Below, one piece after another: positions 8,484-18,196 of a DNA stretch of 64,000 bases. Source of the stretch: Variovorax sp. MHTC-1 (GTDB lineage Bacteria > Pseudomonadota > Gammaproteobacteria > Burkholderiales > Burkholderiaceae_C); the NCBI RefSeq assembly GCF_003984645.1, contig NZ_RWKI01000017.1, positions 33,177 through 97,176 on the forward strand. The letters are read 5' to 3'. The notes beneath the pieces were generated by a model. The model worked only from the letters and a program-made list of their open reading frames with translations, did not search any database and was not told the origin of the DNA. Both the position numbers and the translations under genes were made by a program. Position 1 is the first letter of the stretch. Each line of letters begins with the position of its first letter.

Positions 8484-11258
8484 ATGGCTCGTGAAGAAGC
8501 ACGAAAGGTGAGCAAGGCGGATGCGAGACATCATTTCGCTTTGGTGCAGCGTGCGCTCGCCGCAGCCAACGACGCACAACGCGACGAGGCGCTTGGCGAA
8601 GGCTTCGCGCGCTTCGGCATGGGCTTCGCCTACGCGCTGGGCGAACTCGCCAGGCTCGAGAACACGCCCGGGCCCTACACGGCGCTGAGCGAGGAATCGG
8701 GAGCTTTCTTGCTGCGCTGGATCGGCGGCGCTCGCCTCACCAAGCGCGCCGACGACGACGAGCGCCGCGTCGCGGTGGGCGAGGAGATGCTCCTGATGGC
8801 GCAGGGCCATGTACGCATCGGCGGCATCGTTGCGCGAGCGATCCTGTCGCTGCCCGAGTCGCACCCTCAGCGCGACCTGCAACGAGCCGAGACTCTCGTG
8901 CGGCAACGGCTTGGCGCGGCGCTTGACGAAGACGATCCTTCATCGTTCGTCTCGTCGGTGATCGACTTGCTCGATCATGGCCTTGCTGGCGAGGATGAAG
9001 CCGCGTCGCTCTATGAGCAGGCCCGGCAGCGGCTGCCCATCGAAGGCGAGCCGCAGCTGCCGCGCCGCCTGGACGTTGCGTCGCTCAAGTTTCACGCCAA
9101 GCTGGCGATCGAGGCGCGCGACGCCGGCGAAGCTTCGCGCCTCAAGGAACAGTCCGCTCTCGCGCGCCAACGCGCCGATACGATCGGTGCCGAGCCTTCG
9201 AGCGACCGTGAGCTGCGCCAGAGCCGCATGCTGCTCGCGATGCTGATTGACGTCGACGAGAGCGGCGCCGCAGTCGCGGCGACGGCCTGGGCTGCAGCGC
9301 GCAGCGGCGAGCTGGTGCCGGACGACATTGACCGCATCGTCGCGTACCACGAAGGGCGCCGGCGCCTCGAACTCGGCGAGCACGAGGCCGCGGTGCAGCT
9401 CTTCGCACCGCTGATCGATGCGGCGCGCGACGACTACCTTGATGCACTGCGCGACGCCGATGTTCAGGACCGAGGTGAGCATTTCAGCAACCTGGCCACG
9501 CATCACGCCTTCGCGCTCGGCGCGCTTGGGCGCTGGGACGAGGCGCTGCGCGCGCTGGATGCCGCACGCAGCCTGCGCCTGCGCCAGCGCGGGTGGTTGC
9601 GCACGATCCCGCGCGGGCGAACGCTGCTGCGCCTCGAGCGTGAGCTGCATGCGCACGAGCGTGGCGCACCGCTTGGTTCGACGGCGACAGCCCCCGCCCC
9701 CGAACGCGCTGACGCCGGTGACCGCATGCACGGTCAGGTGTCGCGCCATGCACGGGTGTACGAGCGCTACCGCAGGCTGCGGCCGCAGTTCGATGCGTCA
9801 GCGCTGGTGTCGCCCGGCATCGCCGAAGTGGCAGCGGCGCTCGGTGAACACGAGGCGGTGCTTTCGATCGGCAGCGGTTTCAGGGGCACGCTTGCGGTGC
9901 TGGTGCGCCACGGCGACCGCGAGCGGCCGAGCCGCGCGCAATGGATCAGCGAGTGGACCCACCGCTATTGGATGCGTGTGATGGCAGGCGACGAGGCGCG
10001 CCCGGGTTGGCTCTTCGCGATGGGCGCGCCCGAGCTCGGCCTCGAACACGCCGCGGTGCTTGATGGTCTGCTCGCCGCGGTCGACGCCGACCTCGGACGC
10101 TGGATCGCGAAGGCAGCGCACGAGTTCGGTGTGCGCCGGCTCACGATCGTCGCGCACCGCTATCTGCACCTGCTGCCGTTCTGGGCGCTCCCTTCGCTGG
10201 CCGAGATCGAGATCGCGAGCGCGCCCAGCCTCGCGCACCTGCTGGCCTCACGTGCGCCGCGTCTGCCGAGCTCACGCCGCGCGGTGATCGTCGAGAACCC
10301 GACCGGCGATCTGCCGCTCGCCGCCGCCGAATGCGCAGCGGTGCAGAGCGCCTTGTGCGGCGCCGGCTTCGCCGTCGAACGCTTCGCGCACGAGCGCGCC
10401 ACCGAAGCGCTCGTGGCACCCCCGCTGCGCCATGCGGGCGTGTTGCACTTCTGTGGTCACGGGCGATCGGAACCCGACCGCGACCGTGCATCGGCTTTGC
10501 TGATGCACGCGGGCGCCGGCGCGCTGGGCCTGCCGGGCGCCGACCCGCTCGGCGTGCTGGCCGCGGCCGCGGCCGCCGGGGCATGGGCGGAGCAAGGGGG
10601 CGGCCGGCGTCATACCGACATCGACGGGCGCGGTCGTCTGCATGAGATACGGCGCGAAGATGGCACGCCGCTCGAGCGCAGGCTCGAATTCAGCGTCACC
10701 GGCACGTTGTGGACGTTGTACCGAGACGGCGCGCCGCTGCGCAGTGCCGAGCTCTGGTCGGCGGGCGACATCGGCGTCGGCGCGCGCTTGAACCGTCTCG
10801 GCGTGGCCTTTCTCTCGGCTTGTGAAACCGGCTCCGGCGGCTTTGAGCCGGTGATCGACGAATACGGTGGCTTGCCCGCGGCTCTTTTGCTGGCCGGCGT
10901 GGGCGCGGTGGTGTGCAGTTTGTGGCCGGTGCCTGAGTCGCTCACGCTGCTCGCCGCCGACCTGTTCTACCGCCGGCTCGCGGCGTCGGGCGACGCGTTC
11001 GACGTCGTGACCGCATTGCGCGAGAGCGCCGGCGCTTTGCGCGAGATGCCGCGCGACGAGGCACGCGCGCGGTTCTTGGAAATGCGCGAACAGCGCCTGC
11101 AGCCGGCAGCGCGCTTCATGCTCGAGGCGGCTGCGACCCGCTTGCAAGGCGGGCCCGAGCGCCCTTACGCTCACCCGGTGCACTGGGCCGCCTTTTTCGC
11201 GGTCGGCAAGCCGCAAATCCGTTTCGCGAAAGGAAGACACCATGGGACTACTCGATGA
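8484..11258 (+). CDS. CHAT-domain (caspase-like) cysteine protease with helical N-terminal region
   Basis: 924 residues. The first half is alpha-helical and Ala/Arg/Glu rich, TPR-like in character. The second half is a CHAT domain of the caspase clan: VLHFCGHGRSE carries the predicted catalytic His659 and AFLSACETGSGG carries Cys780. These are followed by the typical GGLPAALLLAGVGAVVCSLWPV helix-strand segment and a terminal HPVHWAAFFAVG. About 100 residues between His and Cys form an insert. CHAT proteases act in bacterial conflict and regulated proteolysis, often activated by a partner. The last 17 bp overlap the next gene, implying coupling. The start lacks a strong ribosome site and could be further downstream. 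The substrate is unknown. Confidence 0.88.
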   Translation: MAREEARKVSKADARHHFALVQRALAAANDAQRDEALGEGFARFGMGFAYALGELARLENTPGPYTALSEESGAFLLRWIGGARLTKRADDDERRVAVGEEMLLMAQGHVRIGGIVARAILSLPESHPQRDLQRAETLVRQRLGAALDEDDPSSFVSSVIDLLDHGLAGEDEAASLYEQARQRLPIEGEPQLPRRLDVASLKFHAKLAIEARDAGEASRLKEQSALARQRADTIGAEPSSDRELRQSRMLLAMLIDVDESGAAVAATAWAAARSGELVPDDIDRIVAYHEGRRRLELGEHEAAVQLFAPLIDAARDDYLDALRDADVQDRGEHFSNLATHHAFALGALGRWDEALRALDAARSLRLRQRGWLRTIPRGRTLLRLERELHAHERGAPLGSTATAPAPERADAGDRMHGQVSRHARVYERYRRLRPQFDASALVSPGIAEVAAALGEHEAVLSIGSGFRGTLAVLVRHGDRERPSRAQWISEWTHRYWMRVMAGDEARPGWLFAMGAPELGLEHAAVLDGLLAAVDADLGRWIAKAAHEFGVRRLTIVAHRYLHLLPFWALPSLAEIEIASAPSLAHLLASRAPRLPSSRRAVIVENPTGDLPLAAAECAAVQSALCGAGFAVERFAHERATEALVAPPLRHAGVLHFCGHGRSEPDRDRASALLMHAGAGALGLPGADPLGVLAAAAAAGAWAEQGGGRRHTDIDGRGRLHEIRREDGTPLERRLEFSVTGTLWTLYRDGAPLRSAELWSAGDIGVGARLNRLGVAFLSACETGSGGFEPVIDEYGGLPAALLLAGVGAVVCSLWPVPESLTLLAADLFYRRLAASGDAFDVVTALRESAGALREMPRDEARARFLEMREQRLQPAARFMLEAAATRLQGGPERPYAHPVHWAAFFAVGKPQIRFAKGRHHGTTR

Positions 11259-11637
11259 GCTCATCGTGGGGACTGCGGCGGCGCACGACGCCGGCGTGGC
11301 CGTGGCCGTGGACGTGAGCGGCGCCAGCGATGCGCAGGTGCTCGGGACACTGGTCAGTACCTTCGGCGCCGACGATTCGTGTACCGAGATTCAGGTGCGG
11401 CGCGGAGGGGCGCTGCTCGGCACCGTGAACCGCGAAGCGACGATCGCGTTCGTCGGCGACGGCCTGAAGGGTGTCGGCGCATCCGACGCCATGGTGCTGC
11501 CGGGCGTGGGGAACTACAGCACCACGAACTGGGTGTGCCCGCGGCACGGCTGCGGCTACTCGCTCGTGACCATCGTGTTGGACGATGCGCCGAACTGCGC
11601 GCGCCACCCCGACCAAACGCTTGTCCTGCAAGGCTGA
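11242..11637 (+). CDS. Small protein with C-terminal zinc-ribbon-like motif, partner of the CHAT protease
   Basis: 131 residues. AAAGGAAG precedes the ATG, which lies inside the end of the CHAT gene (17-bp overlap in another frame). The N-terminal half is mixed alpha/beta with no recognised fold. The C-terminal part reads VCPRHGCGYSL, then twelve residues on NCARHPDQT, giving three Cys and two His in a spacing that could hold one zinc ion. No family was recognised. Overlap with the protease gene suggests a stoichiometric partner such as a sensor, adaptor or substrate; this is inference. Confidence 0.75.
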   Translation: MGLLDELIVGTAAAHDAGVAVAVDVSGASDAQVLGTLVSTFGADDSCTEIQVRRGGALLGTVNREATIAFVGDGLKGVGASDAMVLPGVGNYSTTNWVCPRHGCGYSLVTIVLDDAPNCARHPDQTLVLQG

Positions 11638-11648
11638 AGGTTGCACCG

Positions 11649-12596
11649 ATGAAACTCGACGGCCTGATCGACAGCGGCTTGAAGGAGGTCGGCCCACGCT
11701 TGTCGCTGGTCGGCCTGCTGCCGAACCTGGCGCTGTTCGGACTGATCGCCTCGCTGCTCGCAAGCGGCGCGCCGCAGGCCGCACCTGACTTGGCCAAACT
11801 GTGGGCTGCTGCCAAGGACCCGGGCGGCGGCGAGGCACTGCTTATGGTGGCCGCGCTGCTCGCACTGGCGCTCGTGCTGCACCCCCTGCAGCTTTCGCTG
11901 GTGCGCCTGCTGGAGGGTTACTGGGGCAACGCACCGGGTGCACGCGATCTGGCGCGCCTCGCCACCGCGCGCCAAGCGCGCCGACGCGATGCATTGGTGA
12001 AGGCGCTGGGCTACGAAGGTGGCGGCCAGCCCGACGCACCGACCCGCCAGCGCATGCAGGCAAGCGCAGCGGCGCTGATCCAGCGCTATCCCTCGGCGGA
12101 CCGGTTGATGCCCACCGCGCTCGGAAATGTGCTGCGCGCCGCCGAGGACCGACCGCAGCGTGCCTACGGACTGGACGGCGTGGTGATCTGGCCGCGGCTG
12201 TTCCCGCTGTTGCCCGAGTCAATGCGCAGCCTTTTGAGCGATGCGCGCAACCAGATGGACGTGACGCTGCGCTTCGCCGCAGTGTTCTTTCTGGCCGCGC
12301 TGGTGTGCGGCGCGCTGTTGTGGCGCCACCCGCCATGGCTGGGGCTGGCTTTGATCTCGCTCATGCTGGCGCGGCTGTCGTACCGTGCCGGTGTGCAGGC
12401 CGCGATCGCGTACGGGAACGTGGTGGAGGTGGCGTTCGACCTGTATCGTTTCAGCCTGTACCCGGCGCTTCACTTGGCGCTGCCGAATGACCTGGACAGC
12501 GAACGCAAACTCAACGCGGAAGTGTCGACATTCCTGCGCCAGCGGGTGATGCCCAACTACGCGTACACCCATCCGCCGCCACCGAAGCCGGGGTAA
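11649..12596 (+). CDS. Multi-pass membrane protein of the CHAT cassette, unknown family
   Basis: 315 residues from the ATG at 11649, which is preceded by AAGG and lies 11 bp after the zinc-ribbon gene. Hydrophobic segments: about residues 18-38 (LSLVGLLPNLALFGLIASLL), 64-88 (LMVAALLALALVLHPLQLSL), 215-235 (FAAVFFLAALVCGALLW) and 238-256 (LGLALISLMLARLSY). A hydrophilic loop of about 120 residues between the second and third segments is rich in Arg/Ala and probably cytoplasmic. The C-terminus ends in a Pro-rich tail. It may anchor the protease complex to the membrane, or be its target; the sequence does not decide. Confidence 0.8.
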   Translation: MKLDGLIDSGLKEVGPRLSLVGLLPNLALFGLIASLLASGAPQAAPDLAKLWAAAKDPGGGEALLMVAALLALALVLHPLQLSLVRLLEGYWGNAPGARDLARLATARQARRRDALVKALGYEGGGQPDAPTRQRMQASAAALIQRYPSADRLMPTALGNVLRAAEDRPQRAYGLDGVVIWPRLFPLLPESMRSLLSDARNQMDVTLRFAAVFFLAALVCGALLWRHPPWLGLALISLMLARLSYRAGVQAAIAYGNVVEVAFDLYRFSLYPALHLALPNDLDSERKLNAEVSTFLRQRVMPNYAYTHPPPPKPG

Positions 12597-13603
12597 GCGG
12601 ATCTCACGCAAGCGCGGGCGTGCCAGCAACCATCAGCTGGCGCCAGGCACTGCCGAGCGTGCGATCTCGGATGATCTGCGAACGCTACGCAGACTGCGGC
12701 CCGACGCTGCGGCGGAAAAGCTTGTGAATGCCATGGGGGTCATCCGCGGACCCCTGGCGTACAAGCGCGACAGGCAGCAGCCGCAAGTCGACATGGGCCC
12801 GATCGTGGAGAACAAGCGCCTGAGCCATGTGCTGCAGACCGCGCGGGTGATGCAGGTTCAGCGTGATGATCTTCAGGCGTCAAACATGGCACATCGCACG
12901 AACCTTGGCTGGTCACCGTACGCCAAGATGCCCTGGCCGGAACCAAACGCTGGCGCGCGAGATTCGCGCGCGCAGGCGCAGGCGCAGGCGCCGGCGCCGG
13001 CGCCGGCGCAGACCAAGGCCGCGCTCCGCACAGCGGGCGCAATGCGGTGGCTCGTTCCACCGCTGGTTTTGATAAGGCCCTGGGTTCTGCGGGAGACGTC
13101 AAACGTCTGAGACTCACGTGACTAGTTCGTTTGGCAGATGCGCATTCTGCCCTGTGGACGGATGATGTGCGCGTTTCGTTGGTTTCGCGGCGCGTCGTGT
13201 CGGTAGTTCTCGAGTTGCAATGCGGCACGCTTTCCGGTCCACCGAAGCAGCGCTGCATTTCGATCGGAGCGAGCACGTTGCTGCGCGTTGCCAGCCAGCG
13301 GTGATCCACGCCGCGGTATTCGGTCACCGGGCTGTAGGCGTGTTCACTGTGGCTCGGCTGGACAAAAAGCTTGGGGAGGCGGGTCGTCGCGCGAGAGTTG
13401 GATCTCGCGCGACGTGGGCAATGCCATTGCAAAAGAACAAGGGCGTGAGTTCTCCAAAGTCATGCGATGGAAGTCGACCGCTCTCTTCTGTGACGACGCG
13501 AACGTAACGCAGGCGCGACGTGGTCCGCGAAGCTTTTCGCCAGGCAGCAAGAGTGAGCGAATCCGGGGATGGCCCACACCGGCGGGTTGAGGACGGACAA
13601 AGA
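12597..13603. other. Gene-poor interval with no supported gene
   Basis: About 1 kb between the CHAT cassette and the sigma-54 activator. Overlapping frames occur on both strands (for example 12724-13110 and 13220-13507 on the plus strand), but without ribosome sites or recognisable patterns. The interval may hold eroded sequence. A run of six-base repeats lies at about 12970-13011. Confidence 0.5.
12970..13011. repeat. Tandem hexanucleotide run (GCGCAG then GCGCCG)
   Basis: Roughly three copies of GCGCAG followed by about three of GCGCCG, ending in a further GCGCAG. Simple-sequence DNA outside any convincing gene; a slippage-prone tract in gene-poor DNA. Confidence 0.7.
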
Positions 13604-14671
13604 ATGCGCACGAACGGCTCTTCATGCACGCAGACCGCGGTCTGTCCCGAAGACGATGGCTACGGCCAAGCCTGTACGGCGCTGGCGCAGAATCTTGTCG
13701 GCCACAGCGCGCCCTTTTGCGAAGCCATGGAGTTGGTGAAGCTCTACGCCGCGTGGTCCGCGCCGCTGCTGATCGCTGGTGAGACCGGCACCGGCAAGGA
13801 GTTGGTCGCGCGCGCGGTGCACTACCAGAGCCAGCGCCGGCATTGCCCGTTCATCCCGGTCAACTGTGCGACGCTGCCCGATACGCTGGTCGAGAGCGAA
13901 TTGTTCGGCCACACCCGAGGCGCCTTCACCGACGCCAGCCAGGCGCGCCAGGGCTTGGTGCGCCTGGCCGAGGGCGGGACTTTGTTCCTGGATGAGGTGG
14001 AAGCGCTGTCGCCGCGTGGCCAGGGCGTGCTGCTGCGCTTTCTGCAGGACTCCAGCTACCGGGCGCTGGGGGGCAACCAGTTGCACCACGCGGACGTGCG
14101 CATCGTCGCGGCCTCCAACGTTGACCTGCACGAGAAGGCGGCGGCGCGCATGTTCCGTGACGACCTGCTGTACCGGCTGGACGCCTTTCGCGTCAGCCTG
14201 CCGCCGCTTCGCGAGCGTCTTGACGACCTGACCCTGCTCGTGCCGCACCTGCTGGCCAAGGCGGCGCGACAGACCGACGGCTTGGCGCGCCGCATCGGCG
14301 GGCCCGCCCTGGCGCTGCTTCATGCCTACGACTGGCCCGGCAACGTGCGCCAGCTGGAGCACGTGCTGCTCAAGGCCCACGTGGTCTGCCAGGGATCCGA
14401 GGTCGGCGTGGAGGATCTGCGCCGATGCGCGCCCGAGCTGGCCCGGATCGGCGTCGCCGCGATGCCAGCCACCGCCGCGCCTGCCGATTCACTGCGCGCC
14501 GCCAAGCGCGCAGCCGCCGACCAGGCCGAGCGCCGCTTTATCGAGGACTGGCTGTCGCGCACGGCCGGCAACATCAGCGAGGCCGCACGGTTGACCGGCA
14601 TCGAACGAGCCTCGCTGAGCCGACTCGTCAAGAAATACGGCGTCAAGGCACGCGCGCTCGGCAGCGTTTAG
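13604..14671 (+). CDS. Sigma-54-dependent transcriptional activator (AAA+ plus Fis-type HTH)
   Basis: 355 residues from the ATG at 13604 (GAGGACGG upstream); a longer frame opens at 13520. There is almost no N-terminal sensor: only about 30 residues precede the AAA+ domain. Walker A is GETGTGKE (59-66), the sigma-54 contact loop is GAFTDA (106-111), where the family consensus is GAFTGA, and Walker B is GTLFLDEV (125-132). RDDLLYRLDAFRVSLPPLRER and YDWPGNVRQLEH are also typical. The C-terminus has a Fis-like helix-turn-helix (AGNISEAARLTGIERASLSRLVKKYGV overall). With no receiver domain, activity is probably controlled by expression or a partner. It is immediately upstream of the sigma-54 promoter of the eCIS operon, its likely target. 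Confidence 0.93.
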   Translation: MRTNGSSCTQTAVCPEDDGYGQACTALAQNLVGHSAPFCEAMELVKLYAAWSAPLLIAGETGTGKELVARAVHYQSQRRHCPFIPVNCATLPDTLVESELFGHTRGAFTDASQARQGLVRLAEGGTLFLDEVEALSPRGQGVLLRFLQDSSYRALGGNQLHHADVRIVAASNVDLHEKAAARMFRDDLLYRLDAFRVSLPPLRERLDDLTLLVPHLLAKAARQTDGLARRIGGPALALLHAYDWPGNVRQLEHVLLKAHVVCQGSEVGVEDLRRCAPELARIGVAAMPATAAPADSLRAAKRAAADQAERRFIEDWLSRTAGNISEAARLTGIERASLSRLVKKYGVKARALGSV

Positions 14672-14767
14672 CGCCGCCTCCCTTCTTCCGCCGCCCGCAC
14701 CTCTCCGCTCTTTGGTGGATCGGATTCTTGCGCCGCTCGCGCGGCCCCATGTCGACGCAAGCACACC

Positions 14768-14785
14768 CGTGTGCGCCACGACACG
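14768..14785. promoter_or_regulatory. Candidate upstream activator site, inverted repeat 1
   Basis: CGTGT, 8-bp spacer, ACACG; about 160 bp upstream of the sigma-54 -24 element and in the right range for an enhancer. Short arms, so it could be chance. Confidence 0.3.
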
Positions 14786-14851
14786 TACCCCATGTGCACC
14801 AGTGGCTCTTCGGATACCGCCAACGCAGCGGCCGCGGATGGCAATGAAGGG

Positions 14852-14873
14852 GCTGTGCATCTGACCGCACAGC
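14852..14873. promoter_or_regulatory. Candidate upstream activator site, inverted repeat 2
   Basis: GCTGTGC, 8-bp spacer, GCACAGC (7-bp perfect arms) about 60 bp upstream of the -24 element. It has the same 8-bp spacer as the inverted repeat at 14768 and its centre lies 86 bp away, about eight helical turns. A plausible dimer site for the Fis-type HTH of the upstream activator. Confidence 0.4.
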
Positions 14874-14933
14874 AAGCCCAAAGAGATCTGTCAAAACTCC
14901 AATCGAATCAAGCACTTGCAATTGAGAAACGGA

Positions 14934-14949
14934 TGGCACGCTTGCTGCG
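14934..14949 (+). promoter_or_regulatory. Sigma-54 (-24/-12) promoter of the eCIS operon
   Basis: TGGCACG, four bases CTTG, then CTGCG. Against the consensus TGGCACG-N4-TTGCW all seven bases of the -24 element match, and the invariant GC of the -12 element is at the correct spacing. Transcription would start near 14960, just before the first gene of the operon. A sigma-54 activator gene ends about 260 bp upstream. Confidence 0.85.
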
Positions 14950-14975
14950 AGCTGATGCGCTCGTGACTTCGTGGG

Positions 14976-15269
14976 GTGGACTTGAATGCCCAGCGCAACG
15001 ACCTGATTGCGGTGACGGAAGTGGTAGCGGCCCTGGGCCGCTACGTGCGTGCGAATCCGCAGGCCTGCGACACCCTCGCGGGCATCGCCGCCTGGTGGCT
15101 GCAGCCGCGCATGGAGGGGAGTTCGCCAGACGTTGTCGGTGCGGCGCTGGCCGCGCTGGTGGCCAGCGGCGAGATGGAGTGCGCATTCGGTCCGGACGGC
15201 CAGACGGTGTACCGCGCCGCCCGGCCCGCGGGCCATGAGGGATCGCAGGCGGAGCCATCGGGCTCTTGA
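14976..15269 (+). CDS. Small winged-helix-like protein, first gene of the eCIS operon
   Basis: 97 residues with a proposed GTG start at 14976; no good ribosome site is visible, so the start is uncertain. The pattern (helix ALGRYVRANPQACDTLAGIAAWWL, helix DVVGAALAALVASGEMEC, then a beta-wing FGPDGQTVYRAA) resembles a winged helix-turn-helix. It sits between the sigma-54 promoter and the sheath gene, 24 bp before the latter. It could be a regulator of the operon or a small structural part; no family was recognised. Confidence 0.7.
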   Translation: MDLNAQRNDLIAVTEVVAALGRYVRANPQACDTLAGIAAWWLQPRMEGSSPDVVGAALAALVASGEMECAFGPDGQTVYRAARPAGHEGSQAEPSGS

Positions 15270-15293
15270 TCATCAATCGATGGAGGGGAATGT

Positions 15294-16919
<1,626 letters not shown>

Positions 16920-16934
16920 CCGAGGAAGAACGAC

Positions 16935-17459
16935 ATGGCACAGTTCAGCGTCAACGCCACCCGCTTCGATCCCTACAAGAACTTCAAATTCCGCGTCAAG
17001 TGGGACGGCCGCTACGTGGCCGGCATCTCCAAGGTCGGCGCGCTCAAGCGCAGCACCGAGCCGGTGGAGCACCGCGAGGGGGGCGATCCGTCTTCCACGC
17101 GCAAGTCCCCTGGCCGCACCAAGTTCGAGGCCATCACGCTGGAGCGCGGTGTCACGCACGACGCCGAGTTCGAGCGCTGGGCCAACAAGGTCTGGAACTT
17201 CGGCTCCGGGCTGGGCGCCGAGGTGTCGCTGGCGAGCTTTCGCAAAGACCTGATCATCGAGGTCTACAACGAGGCCGGCCAGCTTGCCATCGCCTACAAG
17301 GTCTTCCGCTGCTGGGTGTCGGAGTACCAGGCGCTGCCGGACCTGGACGCCAATGCCAACGCCGTTGCGATCCAGACCCTGAAGCTCGAGAACGAGGGCT
17401 GGGAGCGCGACTACGACGTGGTCGAACCGGCCGAGCCCACCTTCAACGAACCTGCCTGA
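16935..17459 (+). CDS. Inner tail tube protein (eCIS)
   Basis: 174 residues, close to the usual tube size (about 150-175). The N-terminus ends in PYKNFKFRVKWDGRYVAGIS, followed by LKRSTEPVEHREGGDPS and FEAITLERGVTHDAEFERWA, the typical gp19-like tube pattern. It forms stacked hexameric rings inside the sheath. GAGGAAGAACGAC precedes the ATG, and the gene lies 15 bp after the sheath gene. Many eCIS loci carry two tube paralogues; only one is seen here, so it must also serve at the baseplate end unless the CIS-tube protein at 25735 takes that role. Confidence 0.95.
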   Translation: MAQFSVNATRFDPYKNFKFRVKWDGRYVAGISKVGALKRSTEPVEHREGGDPSSTRKSPGRTKFEAITLERGVTHDAEFERWANKVWNFGSGLGAEVSLASFRKDLIIEVYNEAGQLAIAYKVFRCWVSEYQALPDLDANANAVAIQTLKLENEGWERDYDVVEPAEPTFNEPA

Positions 17460-17485
17460 ACGACGACCCCGTGCGGAAGGTGGCG

Positions 17486-18196
17486 ATGCGCGCGCTGACC
17501 GGCTCTGAACTGCTGTCGCTGTGGGAGCATGGCGCCAGCCGCCACGCGCTCGACCGCAGCGCGCTGCTGGCCGCCGCGGCGCGCCCCGACTGGCCGGCCG
17601 AGGCCATCGCCGACCTGCCGCTGGGTGCGGTCAACGCCAGCCTGCTGCAACTGCGCGCGGCCTGCTTCGGCGCGCGCATCGACGGCCATGCCGACTGCCC
17701 GCGATGCGGCCAGCGCCTGGCCTTCGCGCTGGACGCGCGGGAGTTGCTCGCCCCTGCCCATGACGACGACCTGACCCCGCGTGAGGCCGAGGTCGCCGGC
17801 CTGCGCGTGCGTGCGCCCAGCCTGCGCGACTTGGCGGCCGTGGCGGCCGACGCGGATGCCGAACGCGCCGCGCGCGAGCTGCTCGCGCGCTGTACCCTGG
17901 CCGGCGATGCCGCGCGCTTGGATGAGGCGGCGCTGCGGGCCGTCGAAGAAGGGCTGGACGCGCTGGACCCGCAGGCCGACCTGGCGCTGGCCCTGCAGTG
18001 CGTGGCCTGCGGCCATGCGGACCTGGTGCAGCTGGACGCCGGCCAGCTGCTGTGGGAAGAGATCGAGGCACGCGCGCTGGTGCTGCTGCGCGAGGTGCAC
18101 CATCTGGCCAGCGCCTACGGCTGGAGCGAGGCGCAGATCCTGGCGCTGACGCCAGCGCGGCGGGCCAGCTATCTGGCCATGGTGGGGGCGGCATGA
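17486..18196 (+). CDS. T4 gp26-like baseplate/hub assembly protein with zinc-ribbon cysteines
   Basis: 236 residues from the ATG at 17486 with GGAAGG 5 bp upstream (a GTG at 17471 is possible). The pattern LTGSELLSLWEHG, then LPLGAVNASLLQLRAACFG, fits the phage T4 baseplate-protein family found in eCIS and Myoviridae clusters next to the tube gene. Two Cys pairs, DCPRCGQRL and QCVACGHAD, could form a zinc ribbon. The C-terminal helix ends in SEAQILALTPARRASYLAMV, a common ending in this family. It is thought to help baseplate assembly rather than form the shaft. It overlaps the next gene by 4 bp (ATGA). Confidence 0.8.
   Translation: MRALTGSELLSLWEHGASRHALDRSALLAAAARPDWPAEAIADLPLGAVNASLLQLRAACFGARIDGHADCPRCGQRLAFALDARELLAPAHDDDLTPREAEVAGLRVRAPSLRDLAAVAADADAERAARELLARCTLAGDAARLDEAALRAVEEGLDALDPQADLALALQCVACGHADLVQLDAGQLLWEEIEARALVLLREVHHLASAYGWSEAQILALTPARRASYLAMVGAA

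Noticed and set aside
12724..13110. Possible 128-residue gene with an Ala/Gln/Pro repeat
   Set aside because: No ribosome site and no recognised pattern; the repeat comes from a simple-sequence DNA tract.
14771..15238. Plus-strand open frame crossing the sigma-54 promoter
   Set aside because: It would place the promoter inside a gene, and its second half is out of frame with the plausible 97-residue gene at 14976.
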